From: Cichorium intybus
Lineage: Eukaryota > Streptophyta > Magnoliopsida > Asterales > Asteraceae
Length of the DNA: 64,000 nt
Assembly (NCBI GenBank): GCA_023525715.1
Contig: CM042010.1
Coordinates: 60,887,729-60,951,728 of the forward strand
Reading direction: 5' to 3'
The position numbers were made by a program, and so were the translations under genes. Positions 39,388-50,203 of this stretch are shown piece after piece (position 1 is the first letter of the stretch; each line of letters begins with the position of its first letter). The notes below the pieces were generated by a model. That model was not told where the DNA came from. It was given only the letters and a program-made list of their open reading frames with translations, and made no database searches.

Positions 39388-40159
39388 TGTTGGATTAGGT
39401 GTCTAAGCCATGAATTGTAATTGACCTTTTATCTTGTGATTAAAAGCAAAGTCCATTTGGGTTGCCCTCATGGGTGGAGGAAAGATAGTTCAGTAGAGAG
39501 AATAATTGATTTATTAATTGTATAATAAATCAATAGAATATATATATATGGTTTATTAATATATTTAAGTACTAATATATTAATTAGAAACTATATTAAT
39601 TAATTGAGATTTAATCTAGAATTAATTGGATTTAATTTGAAGATTAAATTAATTAATTAAAAGGTGCAGGGACTGGTTTGGTATTTATTCAATAGTTGAA
39701 TAACTGGCCAGGAAAACCAGGGACCAAAAGTGGCGCCACCTTGGAGGCTTCTCCAAGGGGTTGGCGAAACCCTAATTAGGGTTTTGGTAAGTCTGGTCCA
39801 AGTGGTCAAAAGCCTTGTCCAATTGGAGGCTCCTTAGGGTTTCAGGTGTAACCCTTGGAGGCTATAAAAGGAACCCCCTGGTACCTCATATTCAGGCCAT
39901 CTCCTCTCTCTGGATTTACTCTGCTGGACTGATTCTTCCATCCCTTGGGTGTGACTTTCATCTGAGGCAGGATACTTTTGCTGCTGCTTAAAAGGATCAT
40001 AAGATCAAAGGTTGGTTTTTCTTAATTCTCCTTTAGAATTGAATTGTATCCTTTAGGTTCTTAGTTCTAATCTTCATAGAAGAAAACATAGATCAACATT
40101 AAGGTTGCATGTGAACCTTAGGTAATTTTTGTGTTCATTGATTGCATAGAAACCCTTCA
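39388..40159 (+). repeat. 3' LTR of the inner copia element
   Basis: 772 bp, the partner of 32446-33217. TATAAAAG lies at 39863-39870. Target duplication CCTCC follows. Confidence 0.95.
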
Positions 40160-40164
40160 CCTCC

Positions 40165-43100
40165 GTCCAACAAGATATTTTCAGACATGAGACATGGATT
40201 GAGATCAATCTCTGTCTGACACACTGTTTCCCGATTTCCGATTTTGCTTATGACTTTTAGACTTCTAATTGAACAAATCAATTCAGTCCTGGCTGGCCAG
40301 CGCTTCAGTCAACTTCAAAATCATCGAGTGGCCAACAGATATCTGTTTCCCGTCTGGGTCAAGGGATGAATAAGCTTCGACTAATATGTTATATCTTTTA
40401 CCCGACAAATCACTCACAACAGCACGTTTTATAACACCGAGTTACCGATGCGTTTTCGTACTATCAATGAACAACCGCCTTGCAAATTATAACTCATATC
40501 TCTCAACTTTAAGACCATAAGATATTATCGTCTCAACATTGCTCGTGATATAATCCATGAAGCAATCCATTGAGCGCGGGTTTATCCAATACTCAAATCT
40601 CCATTTCCAAGTACTCATGAACGTTGCAGCAATCTTATTGCTATGTCTAACTCCTTATACAATCTAGAAACCAATTCATGACAGTCTTCCTTCATACTTA
40701 CTCCCTAAAAGTATGAGTGACTGTGGATATTTGAATAATCCAATTATTCAGGAAGTAAACATGCAAAAGTGAAACATAAAATCTGACTGGCAGCTACTCC
40801 TGCTAATTACCAAGTCTCCACGAGGTAATCACCAAGTCGGATTTATCATAACTATTATCGGTTTCTTATTCTCTTTTAAACTTTCAATTCAAGCCTTTTA
40901 TATCTATCTCTATGACCTTTTCACTCTTTCTATGTATCCAAATGTCTAACACTTATACACTTTATTGCAGATAATCCTATCGGATACTCTTCCGATGATA
41001 TCTCAATTTGTCATTTTGTCATTCTCTCTCACAACTCCATTCTGGTGATGTGTACCGTGACTGCCCATGGTTCTCGGGTCTTTAGTCTACACGACTATAC
41101 CCTAAGACAATTTCGAGGTGTCATGATGTGCCGGTAACCCACACGCGCTCCATCAGAAACCAACGAAATTCTTTAACCATGAAGTCCTACAGCACCACGT
41201 TCTGGTGTAAACAATTACCGATTTGAAACTCCTTTCAAATCGTTCACCGTAATCATTTCCCAATGATTTCTCACGTGTGTTCAAAATCCAAACAGTACTC
41301 TCAGCCAGGTCATATCCTGAAACTAACTTACCATGCTCTAAGCATCAAGTCATCAGGGTATGTTCATAACACTTCTGATTGGTCCAAGAGGCTCGTGGAA
41401 CCTGATGTAATCTCATTCCAAACCCTTTCGGAATCCTAAGATTACCAATAATCCTTGTGTCATGATTTCCGGAAACCATTTCCTTTTAGGGACTCTTTCT
41501 TATGCATCTTGAATCCCATCAAGATCATATTCTCAACGGCTAAGTCAATACTATCCGTCTCATCTATCTGATAGATGTCTATGAACTACGTGAGCATGCT
41601 GCACCTTCTTTGTTTCTTTCATGCCAATTCATTACACTTTGCAATGACAGGAAACTCCATTCCTGGGGTTATGCATCTTGAATCTCATCAAGATCATATT
41701 GGCAGAATTCTGATCTATCTAATAGATGTTCACAACCACCTGAGTATGTTGTATCTCTTAAAGTCTTTCATAGCGAACCGTTTCTTAACACCAAGTCATT
41801 ACACTTTGTAATGATAAGAGACGTTTCCTAGAACCAGTATGTAACCCACATACAATGATAGCAGATAACAACGATACTCCCACTGGCTTTGACACCGTTA
41901 TATGACTCTTTCGGACTATTCACAAAATCCAGAACTTATGGCACATTTTGCGAAACCGAAATCCAAACCTTTCCGACATATTAAAGGAAATCTTTCAGGC
42001 TATTCACAAAATCCAAACCTTTTGGCCTATTTTGAGAATCCGAATATCCTTTCTTGTGAGATGCCCATGGGACGAATCCCGGGGCCATGTACCTTTTGTA
42101 ATGGCATGCTCTATGTGAGTCCCTATTAGTGTGCCGGTAAACCACACACGCTCCACTAACGACTCACACTATGCCACGCAGAATCCTCTCGGATTACATC
42201 TTCTATTGAGAGTGCTTCTCTCAAAATCAGTTGCTTGACTCCAAGTGATGACTCATTCAACCAGATGTTCTGTAAGTACATTTCTATGTTCCCTTCTTTT
42301 GATGATTCAATTACTCCCACTGGTTCCTTGACCAGTTGTAAAAAATCAAACAAACTATCACATAGACTGTGTCTCGCGGTGAGGTTCTCTTATTTGGCAG
42401 CAACGGGGCTCACCAATGCTTCCAGTAGTCGGATTACTTATCCGTACCATCTTTAGTGTTTTACCACTACCCGGTATATCACCCAAATCATAACTCCTTA
42501 TGACAGTGACGATAACTACTGGTCAAGCGAAGAGAGGGTATGTCAGGTTTAACAGGAATCTAATTCCTGGTCAAGTCCCAGTGGTGACTAAAGGTTCTTT
42601 CACTTGGCTAATCCCTGAACTCATTCAGAATTATTCTTACTCCCACTGTTTCCTTAGAACTTGAGTTCTTTTTAAAAGTACTATTCTTTCAAAAGATAAC
42701 CGGAGTGGCCAATGAAACGACATTGCTGATCAGTTTCAGGCTTATCATGAGATTCAGACAAATGCTACATGACCCTGGACTTTCTATGTACTAGTGGGAC
42801 GATCCCAGCTTTACATTTCAGACAGTGTCAACATAACCTACTTAGTCTAAGATGTGGTCGGAATATGGCTTTTGCGGTCTGACTGGTTGAATATTCAATT
42901 CATTGAAATATTAGTCGGAAATGTATCCAGTGTATCTTATACACCGAGGATCAAAACTATTTCGATCAATGCTCCATCATCTTCCCTAAGACACATTATA
43001 ACCATTAGTGTTCTTGGAAAAGGATAAACTGTGATACATTTTCTCAGTCTATGTTGTTACTCAGGTTCTGTTGATCTTATACTTCCTTTGAAATCCTTGA

Positions 43101-43721
43101 ACACTTCAAGGTTCCAATCAATTGCTTATTCCGATAAACAAAGCCGTATTTGTCAAACCATTTGGCAAATATCATGAAGCATAACTAATCGTGTTCTGTT
43201 CGAAGATTCGAGCAATACACAGTAACTTATGTGTCTGTTGCTCAAAATCTTAATACCTTTACAGTTCCATGTAAATTTATGACTTTGTTAATATTGTTCA
43301 AGACATGCAATCATCACCTGACTCCAAGTCAACTGATTCCAAAATCCTATCCATTGGATCTTTGGGCGATTCCTTTCTTGCCACAATTAATTTTATTAAG
43401 CACTCAATTCATCATGTGACTCTAAGTCAAATGATTCCAAAGTCCTGTCCAACTGGACCTTTGGTTGAAGTGATTCTCATAAAATTCACTTTAACAATCA
43501 TAAAGAACACAATTTACAAATCCAATCCCATTGGATGTATCAACATTCAAGTTATTACCATTTACGTCATCAACACATTCACACAACATTTCGAGGACAA
43601 TTAAAACAATCATGTTTCAAAAAAAAATATTTCATTAAACCAGAATTATCCTCAGAACAATGTACTATGCGAATCGATGTCGTATGTATCTATAAACTAA
43701 TAACAAGAACAAATATCTAGC
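40165..43721 (-). other. Non-coding interior of the outer copia element
   Basis: About 3.5 kb in place of integrase-RT-RNase H, with no continuous coding. It is recognisably the reverse complement of 60480-62640 in the other non-autonomous member: for example the AAGTCCTGTCCAACTGGACC text at 43440-43460 mirrors 60680-60700. It holds two family hairpins (41124-41155, 42125-42160). It is a conserved family-level replacement segment, not random decay of one copy. Confidence 0.75.
41124..42160 (-). other. Two conserved-loop hairpins in the outer copia interior
   Basis: Read on the minus strand. At 42125-42160 the stem is TTAGTG/CACTAA around the standard loop. At 41124-41155 the stem is TGATG/CATCA and the loop is slightly changed (GCGCGTGTGGGTTACCGG). 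Both keep pairing although the stem sequence differs from the leader copies. Confidence 0.82.
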
Positions 43722-44661
43722 TTAACTCAAAAACCGCACGAGCTCCAGATCCAATCCGAATATGCTCCTGTGCGACACCATCCCGCATCCTCCAGAGTTC
43801 GTGCATACAGAGCAAATGTGTGAAACACATCCTGTATCAAGGAAATGAGGATCAGGTATTCTGAATCCTAAGATATTTATGAGTTTACCAAACGGTTTGG
43901 CTTTGGAGCATTTTTCCAATCTTTCCGTGACTGTGTCCCACCTTGTGGATGCCTAGTTTGAAACATCGAACAATCGGTCCAGACGATCTGGATAATTTCT
44001 TGATGCACCTTAATACTGGACTCAATCCTGAAGCAGCTGAATTAATGGAACTATGCTTCTCCATGATCGATTCATACAGAGTCGACATTGAATGCACTTC
44101 CACGATTGTCTTATCCGGTTACCCTTTCTGTTCATCTGGATGAACAGATCAGCGAGTTGAGCTAATGCTTAACTCCCGATCACAAAGGGAAACCAGTTTT
44201 ATACTGTTTGCCTATGTATCCCTCAATCTCGGGAACACGCAAATTGGTGCTACTTCCTTCTAGCTTGCAACTTCAAGCTCTTTGAAGATCCTAGTTCGTT
44301 CCCTTTATTCAACCAGCTCTCGGAACCTTTCCTCAACCAGCTGCGCTAACTTATCTGACCCCAGGAATTCTAAATCCCTGCGGAACTCAGGGTTAATGAT
44401 CAATAGCATAAGGCAACGAACATCCTTGGACTCAATAGTCAAGGAGTCATGCTCATCACAAGCTGTTGTGTGATGCCATGTTTGGGACCGGACACTTAGT
44501 TTGATATGGTTCGCCCGCAAAACTAAGAACTATTCTCTAATTGCAAAACCATATCATATAGTCAAGGCCAGTCAGCCTTACCATATTTAACAGGTGCTTT
44601 CTGAAGCTCTCAGAAATGGGCGAATGAGGGGAAGGAGGAGAATGACACTTTCTTCAGACAT
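43722..44661 (-). pseudogene. gag-protease remnant of the outer copia element
   Basis: The minus strand from the ATG near 44661 reads MSEESV, followed by frameshifted Gag text that matches the plus-strand relative at 59501. Later pieces read MEVHSMSTLYESIMEKHSS (43885-44103) and a protease relict FLDTGCVSHICS with DTG (43722-43919). Several frameshifts and stops make it non-coding. Confidence 0.8.
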
Positions 44662-45990
44662 ATATAAAATTTGAATTTATTCGTTTAATTCATCCTTTTA
44701 AATAATTACCCAATATACATTATTTAACAAGACTAGGATCCAAAATACCCCAACTATGCTTTGAAGAGGGATGCCGTAGTCACAACACAGTGGTCATTAA
44801 GGTAGATAACTTTTATCAATTTCAGTCTTATGAAATTCCTAGATTTGTGAGATTCATTGAACTGTTCAATGGCATGTTTAATCTCGGATATGCCCCACCG
44901 TTTGTGACTGGGATGCCGAGGATCACAAACCGTGTGTGAATAACCATGCAAATTAGCTTGGTACTCTCGGGGTCCATTATCATCTCAAATTGATGTGCCG
45001 GTTAACCACACACGCTCCATCAACAATGATAACACCCGAGAAACCCATTGCCACTCTTTATGAACCCCCATTGGTGTGCCGGTAACCCACACACGCTCCA
45101 CCAACGTTTCATAAAGTGCAATGTGCAATTTCATGGGTTAGCATCAAATTCACATTTTTTCTAAAGTAACTAGATTGGGAATTCTTGTACGGGTTCTAGT
45201 ACTTTGATCTACTTTTAATGATTAAGCGGTCCTATCAAAACTGTTCGGCTAACGACCCTCCACTGATCAGGCGAGCGGTGGGTGAAAGTGAACACCCATT
45301 AGACCGCCATTTTATAGGCAGTCTCCTTATACCCACTTTATAGACCAGCTTCGTGAATGAGGCCTACTAATGATTTGACTAACCAATTTATCTTATACAT
45401 ATAGTATTAACCTTTAATAATATATATAAGATGTATTTTAAATCTTTTAGAATATTCCTGGTTTATCTTTTAATTTCCTGAAATTTAACTATTAAATTTC
45501 AAATTAAATTAAACCTTTAATTTGATTTAATTTATCTTTTAATTAAACTATTAATTAAATTAATTAAATCTAGATATTTTAAACCATTTAAAATATTTTA
45601 GGATTTATCCTTTAATTTTCGAAATTTAACCATTAAATCAAAATTAAATTAAATCCCTTGAATTATCTTTTAATTAAACAATTAATTAAATTAATTCAAA
45701 TGTAGATAGGTTTTTCCAAATTAATCAAATCAATTTAAACCTATCTTAAACCCCTAATTATCGAATTCAAACAAACTGGGTTTAAGGTTATCCATTTAAT
45801 TAACCAATTAAAGTTACCAAAAATAGAAAACCTCCTAAAACCCTAACCAGGAAAATCGAAAAAGAAGGGGGGAGGGGCTAGGGTTTCAAAAACCCTAAAC
45901 CCCAAAATCGAAATCAGACCCAAAAGATTTATAAACAATAAACCCTAATTAGGAAAACTATTACAGCCATTCAATAAGAAAACAACCAAA
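44662..45990 (-). other. 5' leader of the outer copia element
   Basis: About 1.3 kb, AT-rich near 45400-45830, colinear with the leaders at 33231-34547 and 58227-59500. It carries two family hairpins at 44989-45024 and 45070-45105. No ORF. Confidence 0.78.
44989..45105 (-). other. Two conserved-loop hairpins in the outer copia leader
   Basis: On the minus strand 45105-45070 has stem TTGGTG/CACCAA and 45024-44989 has stem TTGATG/CATCAA, each with an extra terminal G-U. The start-to-start spacing is 81 bases, almost the same as in the inner element (80). Confidence 0.85.
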
Positions 45991-46003
45991 TGCTCTGATA
46001 CCA
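45991..46003 (-). other. Primer-binding site of the outer copia element
   Basis: The minus strand reads TGGTATCAGAGCA beside the LTR at 46005. Confidence 0.92.
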
Positions 46004-46004
46004 C

Positions 46005-46692
46005 TGAAAGGTTTTCCGCAACCATGAACTAAATAACCTAAGTTCACATGCAACCTAGAAAAGATCTATGTTTTCTTACTTTGAACATGTAACTAATTCC
46101 TAAAGGCCAAACAAAAATTAACTAAAAGAATAAATCAGAAAAACTAACCTTTAGTTTTAATCTTGAAGCTAAGCAGCACAAGTGTCCTGCCTCAAATGAG
46201 ATCACACCCAGGGAGCCAGAGGAAGATCACGAAAATTCCAGAGAGAGAATAATAGAATGAGCAACTGATAATGAGGTCTAGGGGTCCCTATTTATAGGGA
46301 AACATGAAACCCTAGCCGTCAGCCATTTTCCGGATTATACGTACGCGCCGCGGCCTATACATTGGCGCGCCGCAATTCAACTATTGAATTTGTACGACTT
46401 TAATCCCTAACTTCCTGATTAATCTAATTAATGCCACAGAAATTAATCTAATTAATTCCAGATTAATTATTAATCAATCAATATAGTTTCTAATTAATAT
46501 ATTATCACTTTAATATATTAACAAACCATATCTTTTATTTCTATTGATTTATTAATCCCATAATAAACCAACCTTTCTCTCTACCGAACTTTCTACCAAA
46601 CCTCCAGCTATGAGGGCAACCCAAATGGACTTTGCTTCTATTAATTATGTAAATACAAATTATTAGTCATGGCTTAGACACCTAATCCAACA
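46005..46692 (-). repeat. 5' LTR of the outer copia element
   Basis: 688 bp, the partner of 31617-32306. It differs mainly by a 2-bp deletion in the GCGCGTCGCGG segment and a few substitutions. Confidence 0.93.
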
Positions 46693-47850
46693 GGAGGATC
46701 TATTAGCGGTCCCAGGGTAACCACATCATCAACATTTACATCTGACTTTACTTCTACCCTCAGACCTTCAGACGACCATTAACAGCAACTGTACCAACAT
46801 AAAGAACTCTTCTACCACTAAAAACCATGATGCCTCCACCCATGATTACATCATCTGCATCTCCTCCGAAGGTAACAATTATTCTAGTGATTATATTGCC
46901 TGTTAAGACTTCAGAAGTGTCAAGGAATCCAATCAAACGCTTTTCATCCGGAATAACAATTTGTACAAAAGGCCCTAATCCTCCACAATCGTAACTTCAT
47001 CTTCTATACCACTTTCTACTCGAGAAATTATTGACAGTGGTAAGGGTATTCACCAAGAACTATTGAAAGAAGATAAGTAGATAATGGAGAATGAAAAGCT
47101 CAAAATTTTTTATCAGCTGGACTTAATTGGCCAAGGAAGGATTGGGGCAACACATAATTTGGGTCCTATACAAAAAGATCTGGACATACGAAACAAATAT
47201 GTCACTTACCTTCAGAAATGTGAACTTTATCACTGAATTCACATGAAATCATTCTTTGTTGAAAACACGAATAATAGCTAACTCGACATACCTTGCAATC
47301 CGAAGACTTCCTCCTTCAATTAGTTCAACCTGGAGTTCAAGGTCAGTGAAAAGGAAAAATTTCAATAAATGAAGGCCAAGTTTCATGTTGTTGGGAAGGA
47401 CCAGTCGGAGGTATGTTCTTTAAAGAAAGATTACCAAGGTGGAAATGATTGGAAACGTATAGCTCTTTGAAGCAACCCTTCAAAATTATACCTATCACGT
47501 TTCGAAGAGGTGATGATAACAAATTATCCATATTCTCTCTCGTTGATTTCCCTTAGATGAACTCAAATAACTTTGTGGTGCTGGTTGATAGATGGTTTAA
47601 AATGAACCAGAAACTGATGTCTAAGCAAATCAGCTTCACTCTGGTCAAATACGTATGGGTACATTTTTGGGATTTTACATGAAACAATTCGCTACTTACG
47701 ACATTGTTGTGGCGAAGTTGCTCAAAATGAAAGTTGAAACTGATAAAAGGCTTGAAGGAATGGATAAGCATGAGGATGGGAAAATCTTAAAAAATCCCTG
47801 GGCTAGTGTACCTCGAAAGATGCATAGTTCCAGGAGGCAGGAAGGCTGAA
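46693..47850 (+). pseudogene. Unidentified ORF region, 3' part, beyond the copia insertion
   Basis: With the element and one GGAGG removed, the frame at 31084-31616 continues GSISGPRVTTSSTFTSDF for about 23 codons and then stops. Further plus-strand pieces, such as MENEKLKIFYQLDLIGQGR near 47085 and 47655-47849 (KMKVETDKRLEGMDKH), look like more of the same protein with stops. Function unknown. Confidence 0.45.
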
Positions 47851-47867
47851 ACATACCTAGAATATGG

Positions 47868-47985
47868 GAATAATAATAATAATAATAATAATAATAGCAA
47901 TAAACATAATAACAATAATAATAATAATCAACATAGTAAGCATAGACCTAATAATAATAATAATAATAATACTAACGATAGTAGC

Positions 47986-48023
<38 letters not shown>

Positions 48024-48101
48024 TAATAATAATAATAATAATATGAATATTAGAATATTAATAAAAAATATTATTATTCTAAAAGCATAATAATAATAAC
48101 A

Positions 48102-48140
<39 letters not shown>

Positions 48141-48150
48141 AAAATAATAA
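47868..48150. repeat. AAT/ATT trinucleotide repeats
   Basis: Imperfect AAT runs (47868-48055) are followed by ATT runs (48098-48140), an inverted arrangement that could fold back. The Asn and Ile runs in the frames here are not protein evidence. Confidence 0.95.
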
Positions 48151-48336
48151 ATATTATTATTCTAAAGGCGTTGGTAAAGCGTCAGTGATAACTGACACAT
48201 TGTCGACAACCGTTTTGTACGTCTTTATGTTGTCGTTAAAGTGTCACAATATAGTGTTATTCTTCGTGTCATTGTTGCGTCAGTAAGTACCAACGATCCA
48301 GCAGCTATGGTTGCTTTGATAGTTATTTTCACTCAC
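48151..48336. other. Short spacer with no gene seen
   Basis: The text near 48175-48290 (GTCAGTGATAACTGACAC, GTTGTCG) has short inverted and repeated motifs like the subterminal region of a DNA transposon. No ends were found. Confidence 0.3.
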
Positions 48337-48339
48337 TAA

Positions 48340-48636
48340 GGCTAAACGGAGTAAGGTGGCCAAGGGGGTCGCCAAGCCCCTTGGCGTCTCACCATCTCCA
48401 CTCCATCGAAGGTCGCCAGCGGCTCGCCAGCATGAAGTCGCCAAGGGCTTGGCGAGATGCCAAGCCAGGAAAAAGTTTCAGAAGCTGCCGATTTGTTGAA
48501 GAATCTCTCTTTGGTTGGCAGTTCCTTGGCCATTGGCCACTACTCCCAACAAAATGGCCAACGCCTGCCAATCATAGTCTGGCCCACAAAAACCCCTTGG
48601 CCATCCCTTGGCCATTGGCCACCACTCCCTGCAGCC
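48340..48636. mobile_element. PIF/Harbinger-like MITE
   Basis: The ends GGCTAAACGGAGTAAGGTGGCC and GGCCACCACTCCCTGCAGCC are imperfect inverted repeats. They are flanked by TAA at 48337-48339 and 48637-48639, a three-base duplication typical of PIF/Harbinger. The 297-bp body is built of TTGGCCATTGGCC and TCGCCAAG motifs and has no gene. Confidence 0.65.
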
Positions 48637-48639
48637 TAA

Positions 48640-49179
48640 GTATAATTCTAATTTATTTATCAAACACCTCTTTATTTTGAGCACACTTTTTTATTGGTCA
48701 AAGAGTCGTTCTCCAAGTAGCATTTGGTTCTTAAACACTTCGAAGGAGTCCCTATCAAGAACAAACAAACTAGACAAATGGCATATATATTTAATACAAG
48801 AATCCTTCATATGTGTTTCCTGTAAGTGTACAGGGTAAGAATTGTCATATATATATCTTGGGCGGCCAAGACAAAAGCAGTTGTATTATCTTACATTCAT
48901 ATGCCCAAAATAACTTGAAACAGTGCAAAATCCCAAAAAAAATATGTGTCAAACAACATTTCACATCAGACATATATAATTCCACCAATCAAATATACAA
49001 ATTTAAAAATATTTTCTGCGTTAAATATTCATGTTAATTAATGGTATTCGTGGACATATTGCATCAAATTATTACAGGCATCAAAGTTTCCTAAAACAAG
49101 AGCCGACTCATACTAAAGTTGTATATTCTAATTTTAGCTTATTTCATAATCCGCTGAGCGGTCCGTTTTTCTGTTTAAA
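48640..49179. other. Stretch with no gene seen
   Basis: AT-rich, no sustained frame, no element ends identified. Confidence 0.45.
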
Positions 49180-49184
49180 TTTTG

Positions 49185-49545
49185 TCGCCTTACCATTTGG
49201 CCAAGAGGTTGTTGCCATATTTTTTTACTAACCTATGTCTTGAACGAGTCTACTTTACCATTCACAATTCCATGACACTTGTGTTACGTCAGCAAGTCTT
49301 GCCACCTTCCTCTAAAGTTTACCTTTCAAACTAAATGAAAACCTATTCCCTCTAGTGAGGATTGAAACCTCAACCTCAAGGTTAGAGGGCGACGCCTTAC
49401 CATTTGGCCAAGAGGTCGTCGGCATATTTTTTAACTAACCTATGTCTTGAACGAGTCTACTTTACCATTCACGATTCTATGACACTTGTGTTACGTCAGT
49501 AAGTCTTGCCGCCTTCCTCTAAAGTTTACCTTTCAAACTAAATGA
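49185..49545 (-). repeat. tRNA-derived, SINE-like direct repeats
   Basis: Two direct repeats (49185-49344 and 49394-49543) share text from GCCTTACCATTTGGCCAAGAGG to AAACTAAATGA. On the minus strand the second copy plus its left flank reads TGGCCAAATGGTAAGGCGTC, then GGTTTCAATCC. These resemble Pol III A and B boxes of a tRNA. A SINE head or a tRNA pseudogene is likely; no functional tRNA fold is claimed. Confidence 0.5.
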
Positions 49546-49551
49546 TGAATA

Positions 49552-49622
49552 AAGAGCATCTCATGGGAATCGAAGGTTCTGTCAATTTAAAGACGAATGC
49601 GTTTACCATTGAACTGAAACCA
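49552..49622 (-). pseudogene. tRNA-like sequence
   Basis: The minus strand reads TTCAGTTCAATGGTAAACGC, later CCTTCGATTCCC, spaced like the D-arm and T-arm of a tRNA. Acceptor-stem pairing is poor, so it is taken as a degenerate tRNA-like repeat. Confidence 0.4.
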
Positions 49623-49767
49623 ATTATATGTAAATTTTGACACAAAAATTATATAAACGAATACTGCAAATACTTTGCAAATTGTATGAGTTATATAAGG
49701 TGACTTTTCCATTATCATCATAAATTTATTAAAAAATAATCCAACCACCTATCATATCTCTTGTGGG

Positions 49768-49975
49768 TAAGCACTACTAGAAAATTGGGTAAAATCCGAC
49801 CGGGTAATCCGTTGGAATTCCGTCGTAAAACGCATTATTCCGACAAAAAAACGACGAACTTAGCTCTGTCGGAAAAGAGGCCGTAGAAAACTTAATCCGA
49901 TAGAATTCCGACGAAACAGTGTCGAAAACTCGACGGAATATTCCGTCGCAAGTTTTCGACGGATTTATGACATCA
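49768..49975 (+). mobile_element. CACTA-type transposon end
   Basis: It begins CACTACTAGAAAATTGGG, the usual plant CACTA terminus, followed by subterminal repeats around TTCCGTCG / CGACGGAA. No matching inverted end was found in the window, so this is a fragment or a solo end. It lies about 230 bp upstream of the ABCB copy 2 start codon. Confidence 0.7.
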
Positions 49976-50121
49976 CACCAAAATTCTACTCACTAAACAA
50001 CAAAAGAACCACACAATCAACTAAGGATGCTGACAAACAAGTGCCGCATACATAGTCCACCAAAGAGGGCATCAGCAATAACTGACAGATACTATGCTCG
50101 CAAGGTTTAGAGAAAATCGTT

Positions 50122-50129
50122 GATATATA
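50122..50129 (+). promoter_or_regulatory. Possible TATA box of ABCB copy 2
   Basis: GATATATAG lies about 75-80 bases before the ATG, which would leave a short 5' leader. Position and sequence fit, but nothing else confirms it. Confidence 0.4.
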
Positions 50130-50203
50130 GGCGTTTTTCAAGAACTTAAGATAACAAAATCTCAAAAGGTGTTTGTTGAGTTGTATGTGTTGTAGCCACT
50201 ATA

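Larger units (their letters stand above)
32446..40159 (+). mobile_element. Copia element with full gag-pol (inner, nested)
   Basis: The 7,714-bp element has 772-bp LTRs (32446-33217, 39388-40159) and a perfect target duplication CCTCC (32441-32445, 40160-40164). It inserted in the 3' untranslated region of the outer relative, in the opposite orientation. The interrupted outer sequence on the minus strand matches the element's own text near 39295-39325. Primer-binding site, leader, gag-pol and purine tract (GTGGGAGAC before 39388) are all present. The LTRs differ at about five sites by eye. Confidence 0.95.
31617..46692 (-). mobile_element. Non-autonomous copia element (outer), holding a nested copia element
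   Basis: LTRs at 31617-32306 and 46005-46692 are flanked by a perfect target duplication GGAGG (31612-31616, 46693-46697). A primer-binding site adjoins the right LTR and a purine tract (AAGTGGGAGAC, minus) adjoins the left, so the element runs on the minus strand. Without the nested 7.7-kb element and its duplication it is about 7.36 kb. It keeps gag and protease remnants near its 5' end, but no integrase or RT of recognisable length. The LTRs are nearly identical (about five differences by eye), so it inserted recently despite its decayed interior. Confidence 0.92.

Noticed and set aside
39215..39406. ORF of 63 codons at the end of the inner copia element
   Set aside because: Lies in the 3' untranslated region and crosses the purine tract into the LTR; no family protein there.
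47806..48090. Poly-Asn and poly-Ile ORFs
   Set aside because: Translation of AAT/ATT microsatellites.
48381..48684. Overlapping ORFs on both strands of 60-99 codons
   Set aside because: They lie within a GC-richer PIF-like MITE and reflect its repeated GGCCATTGGCC text.
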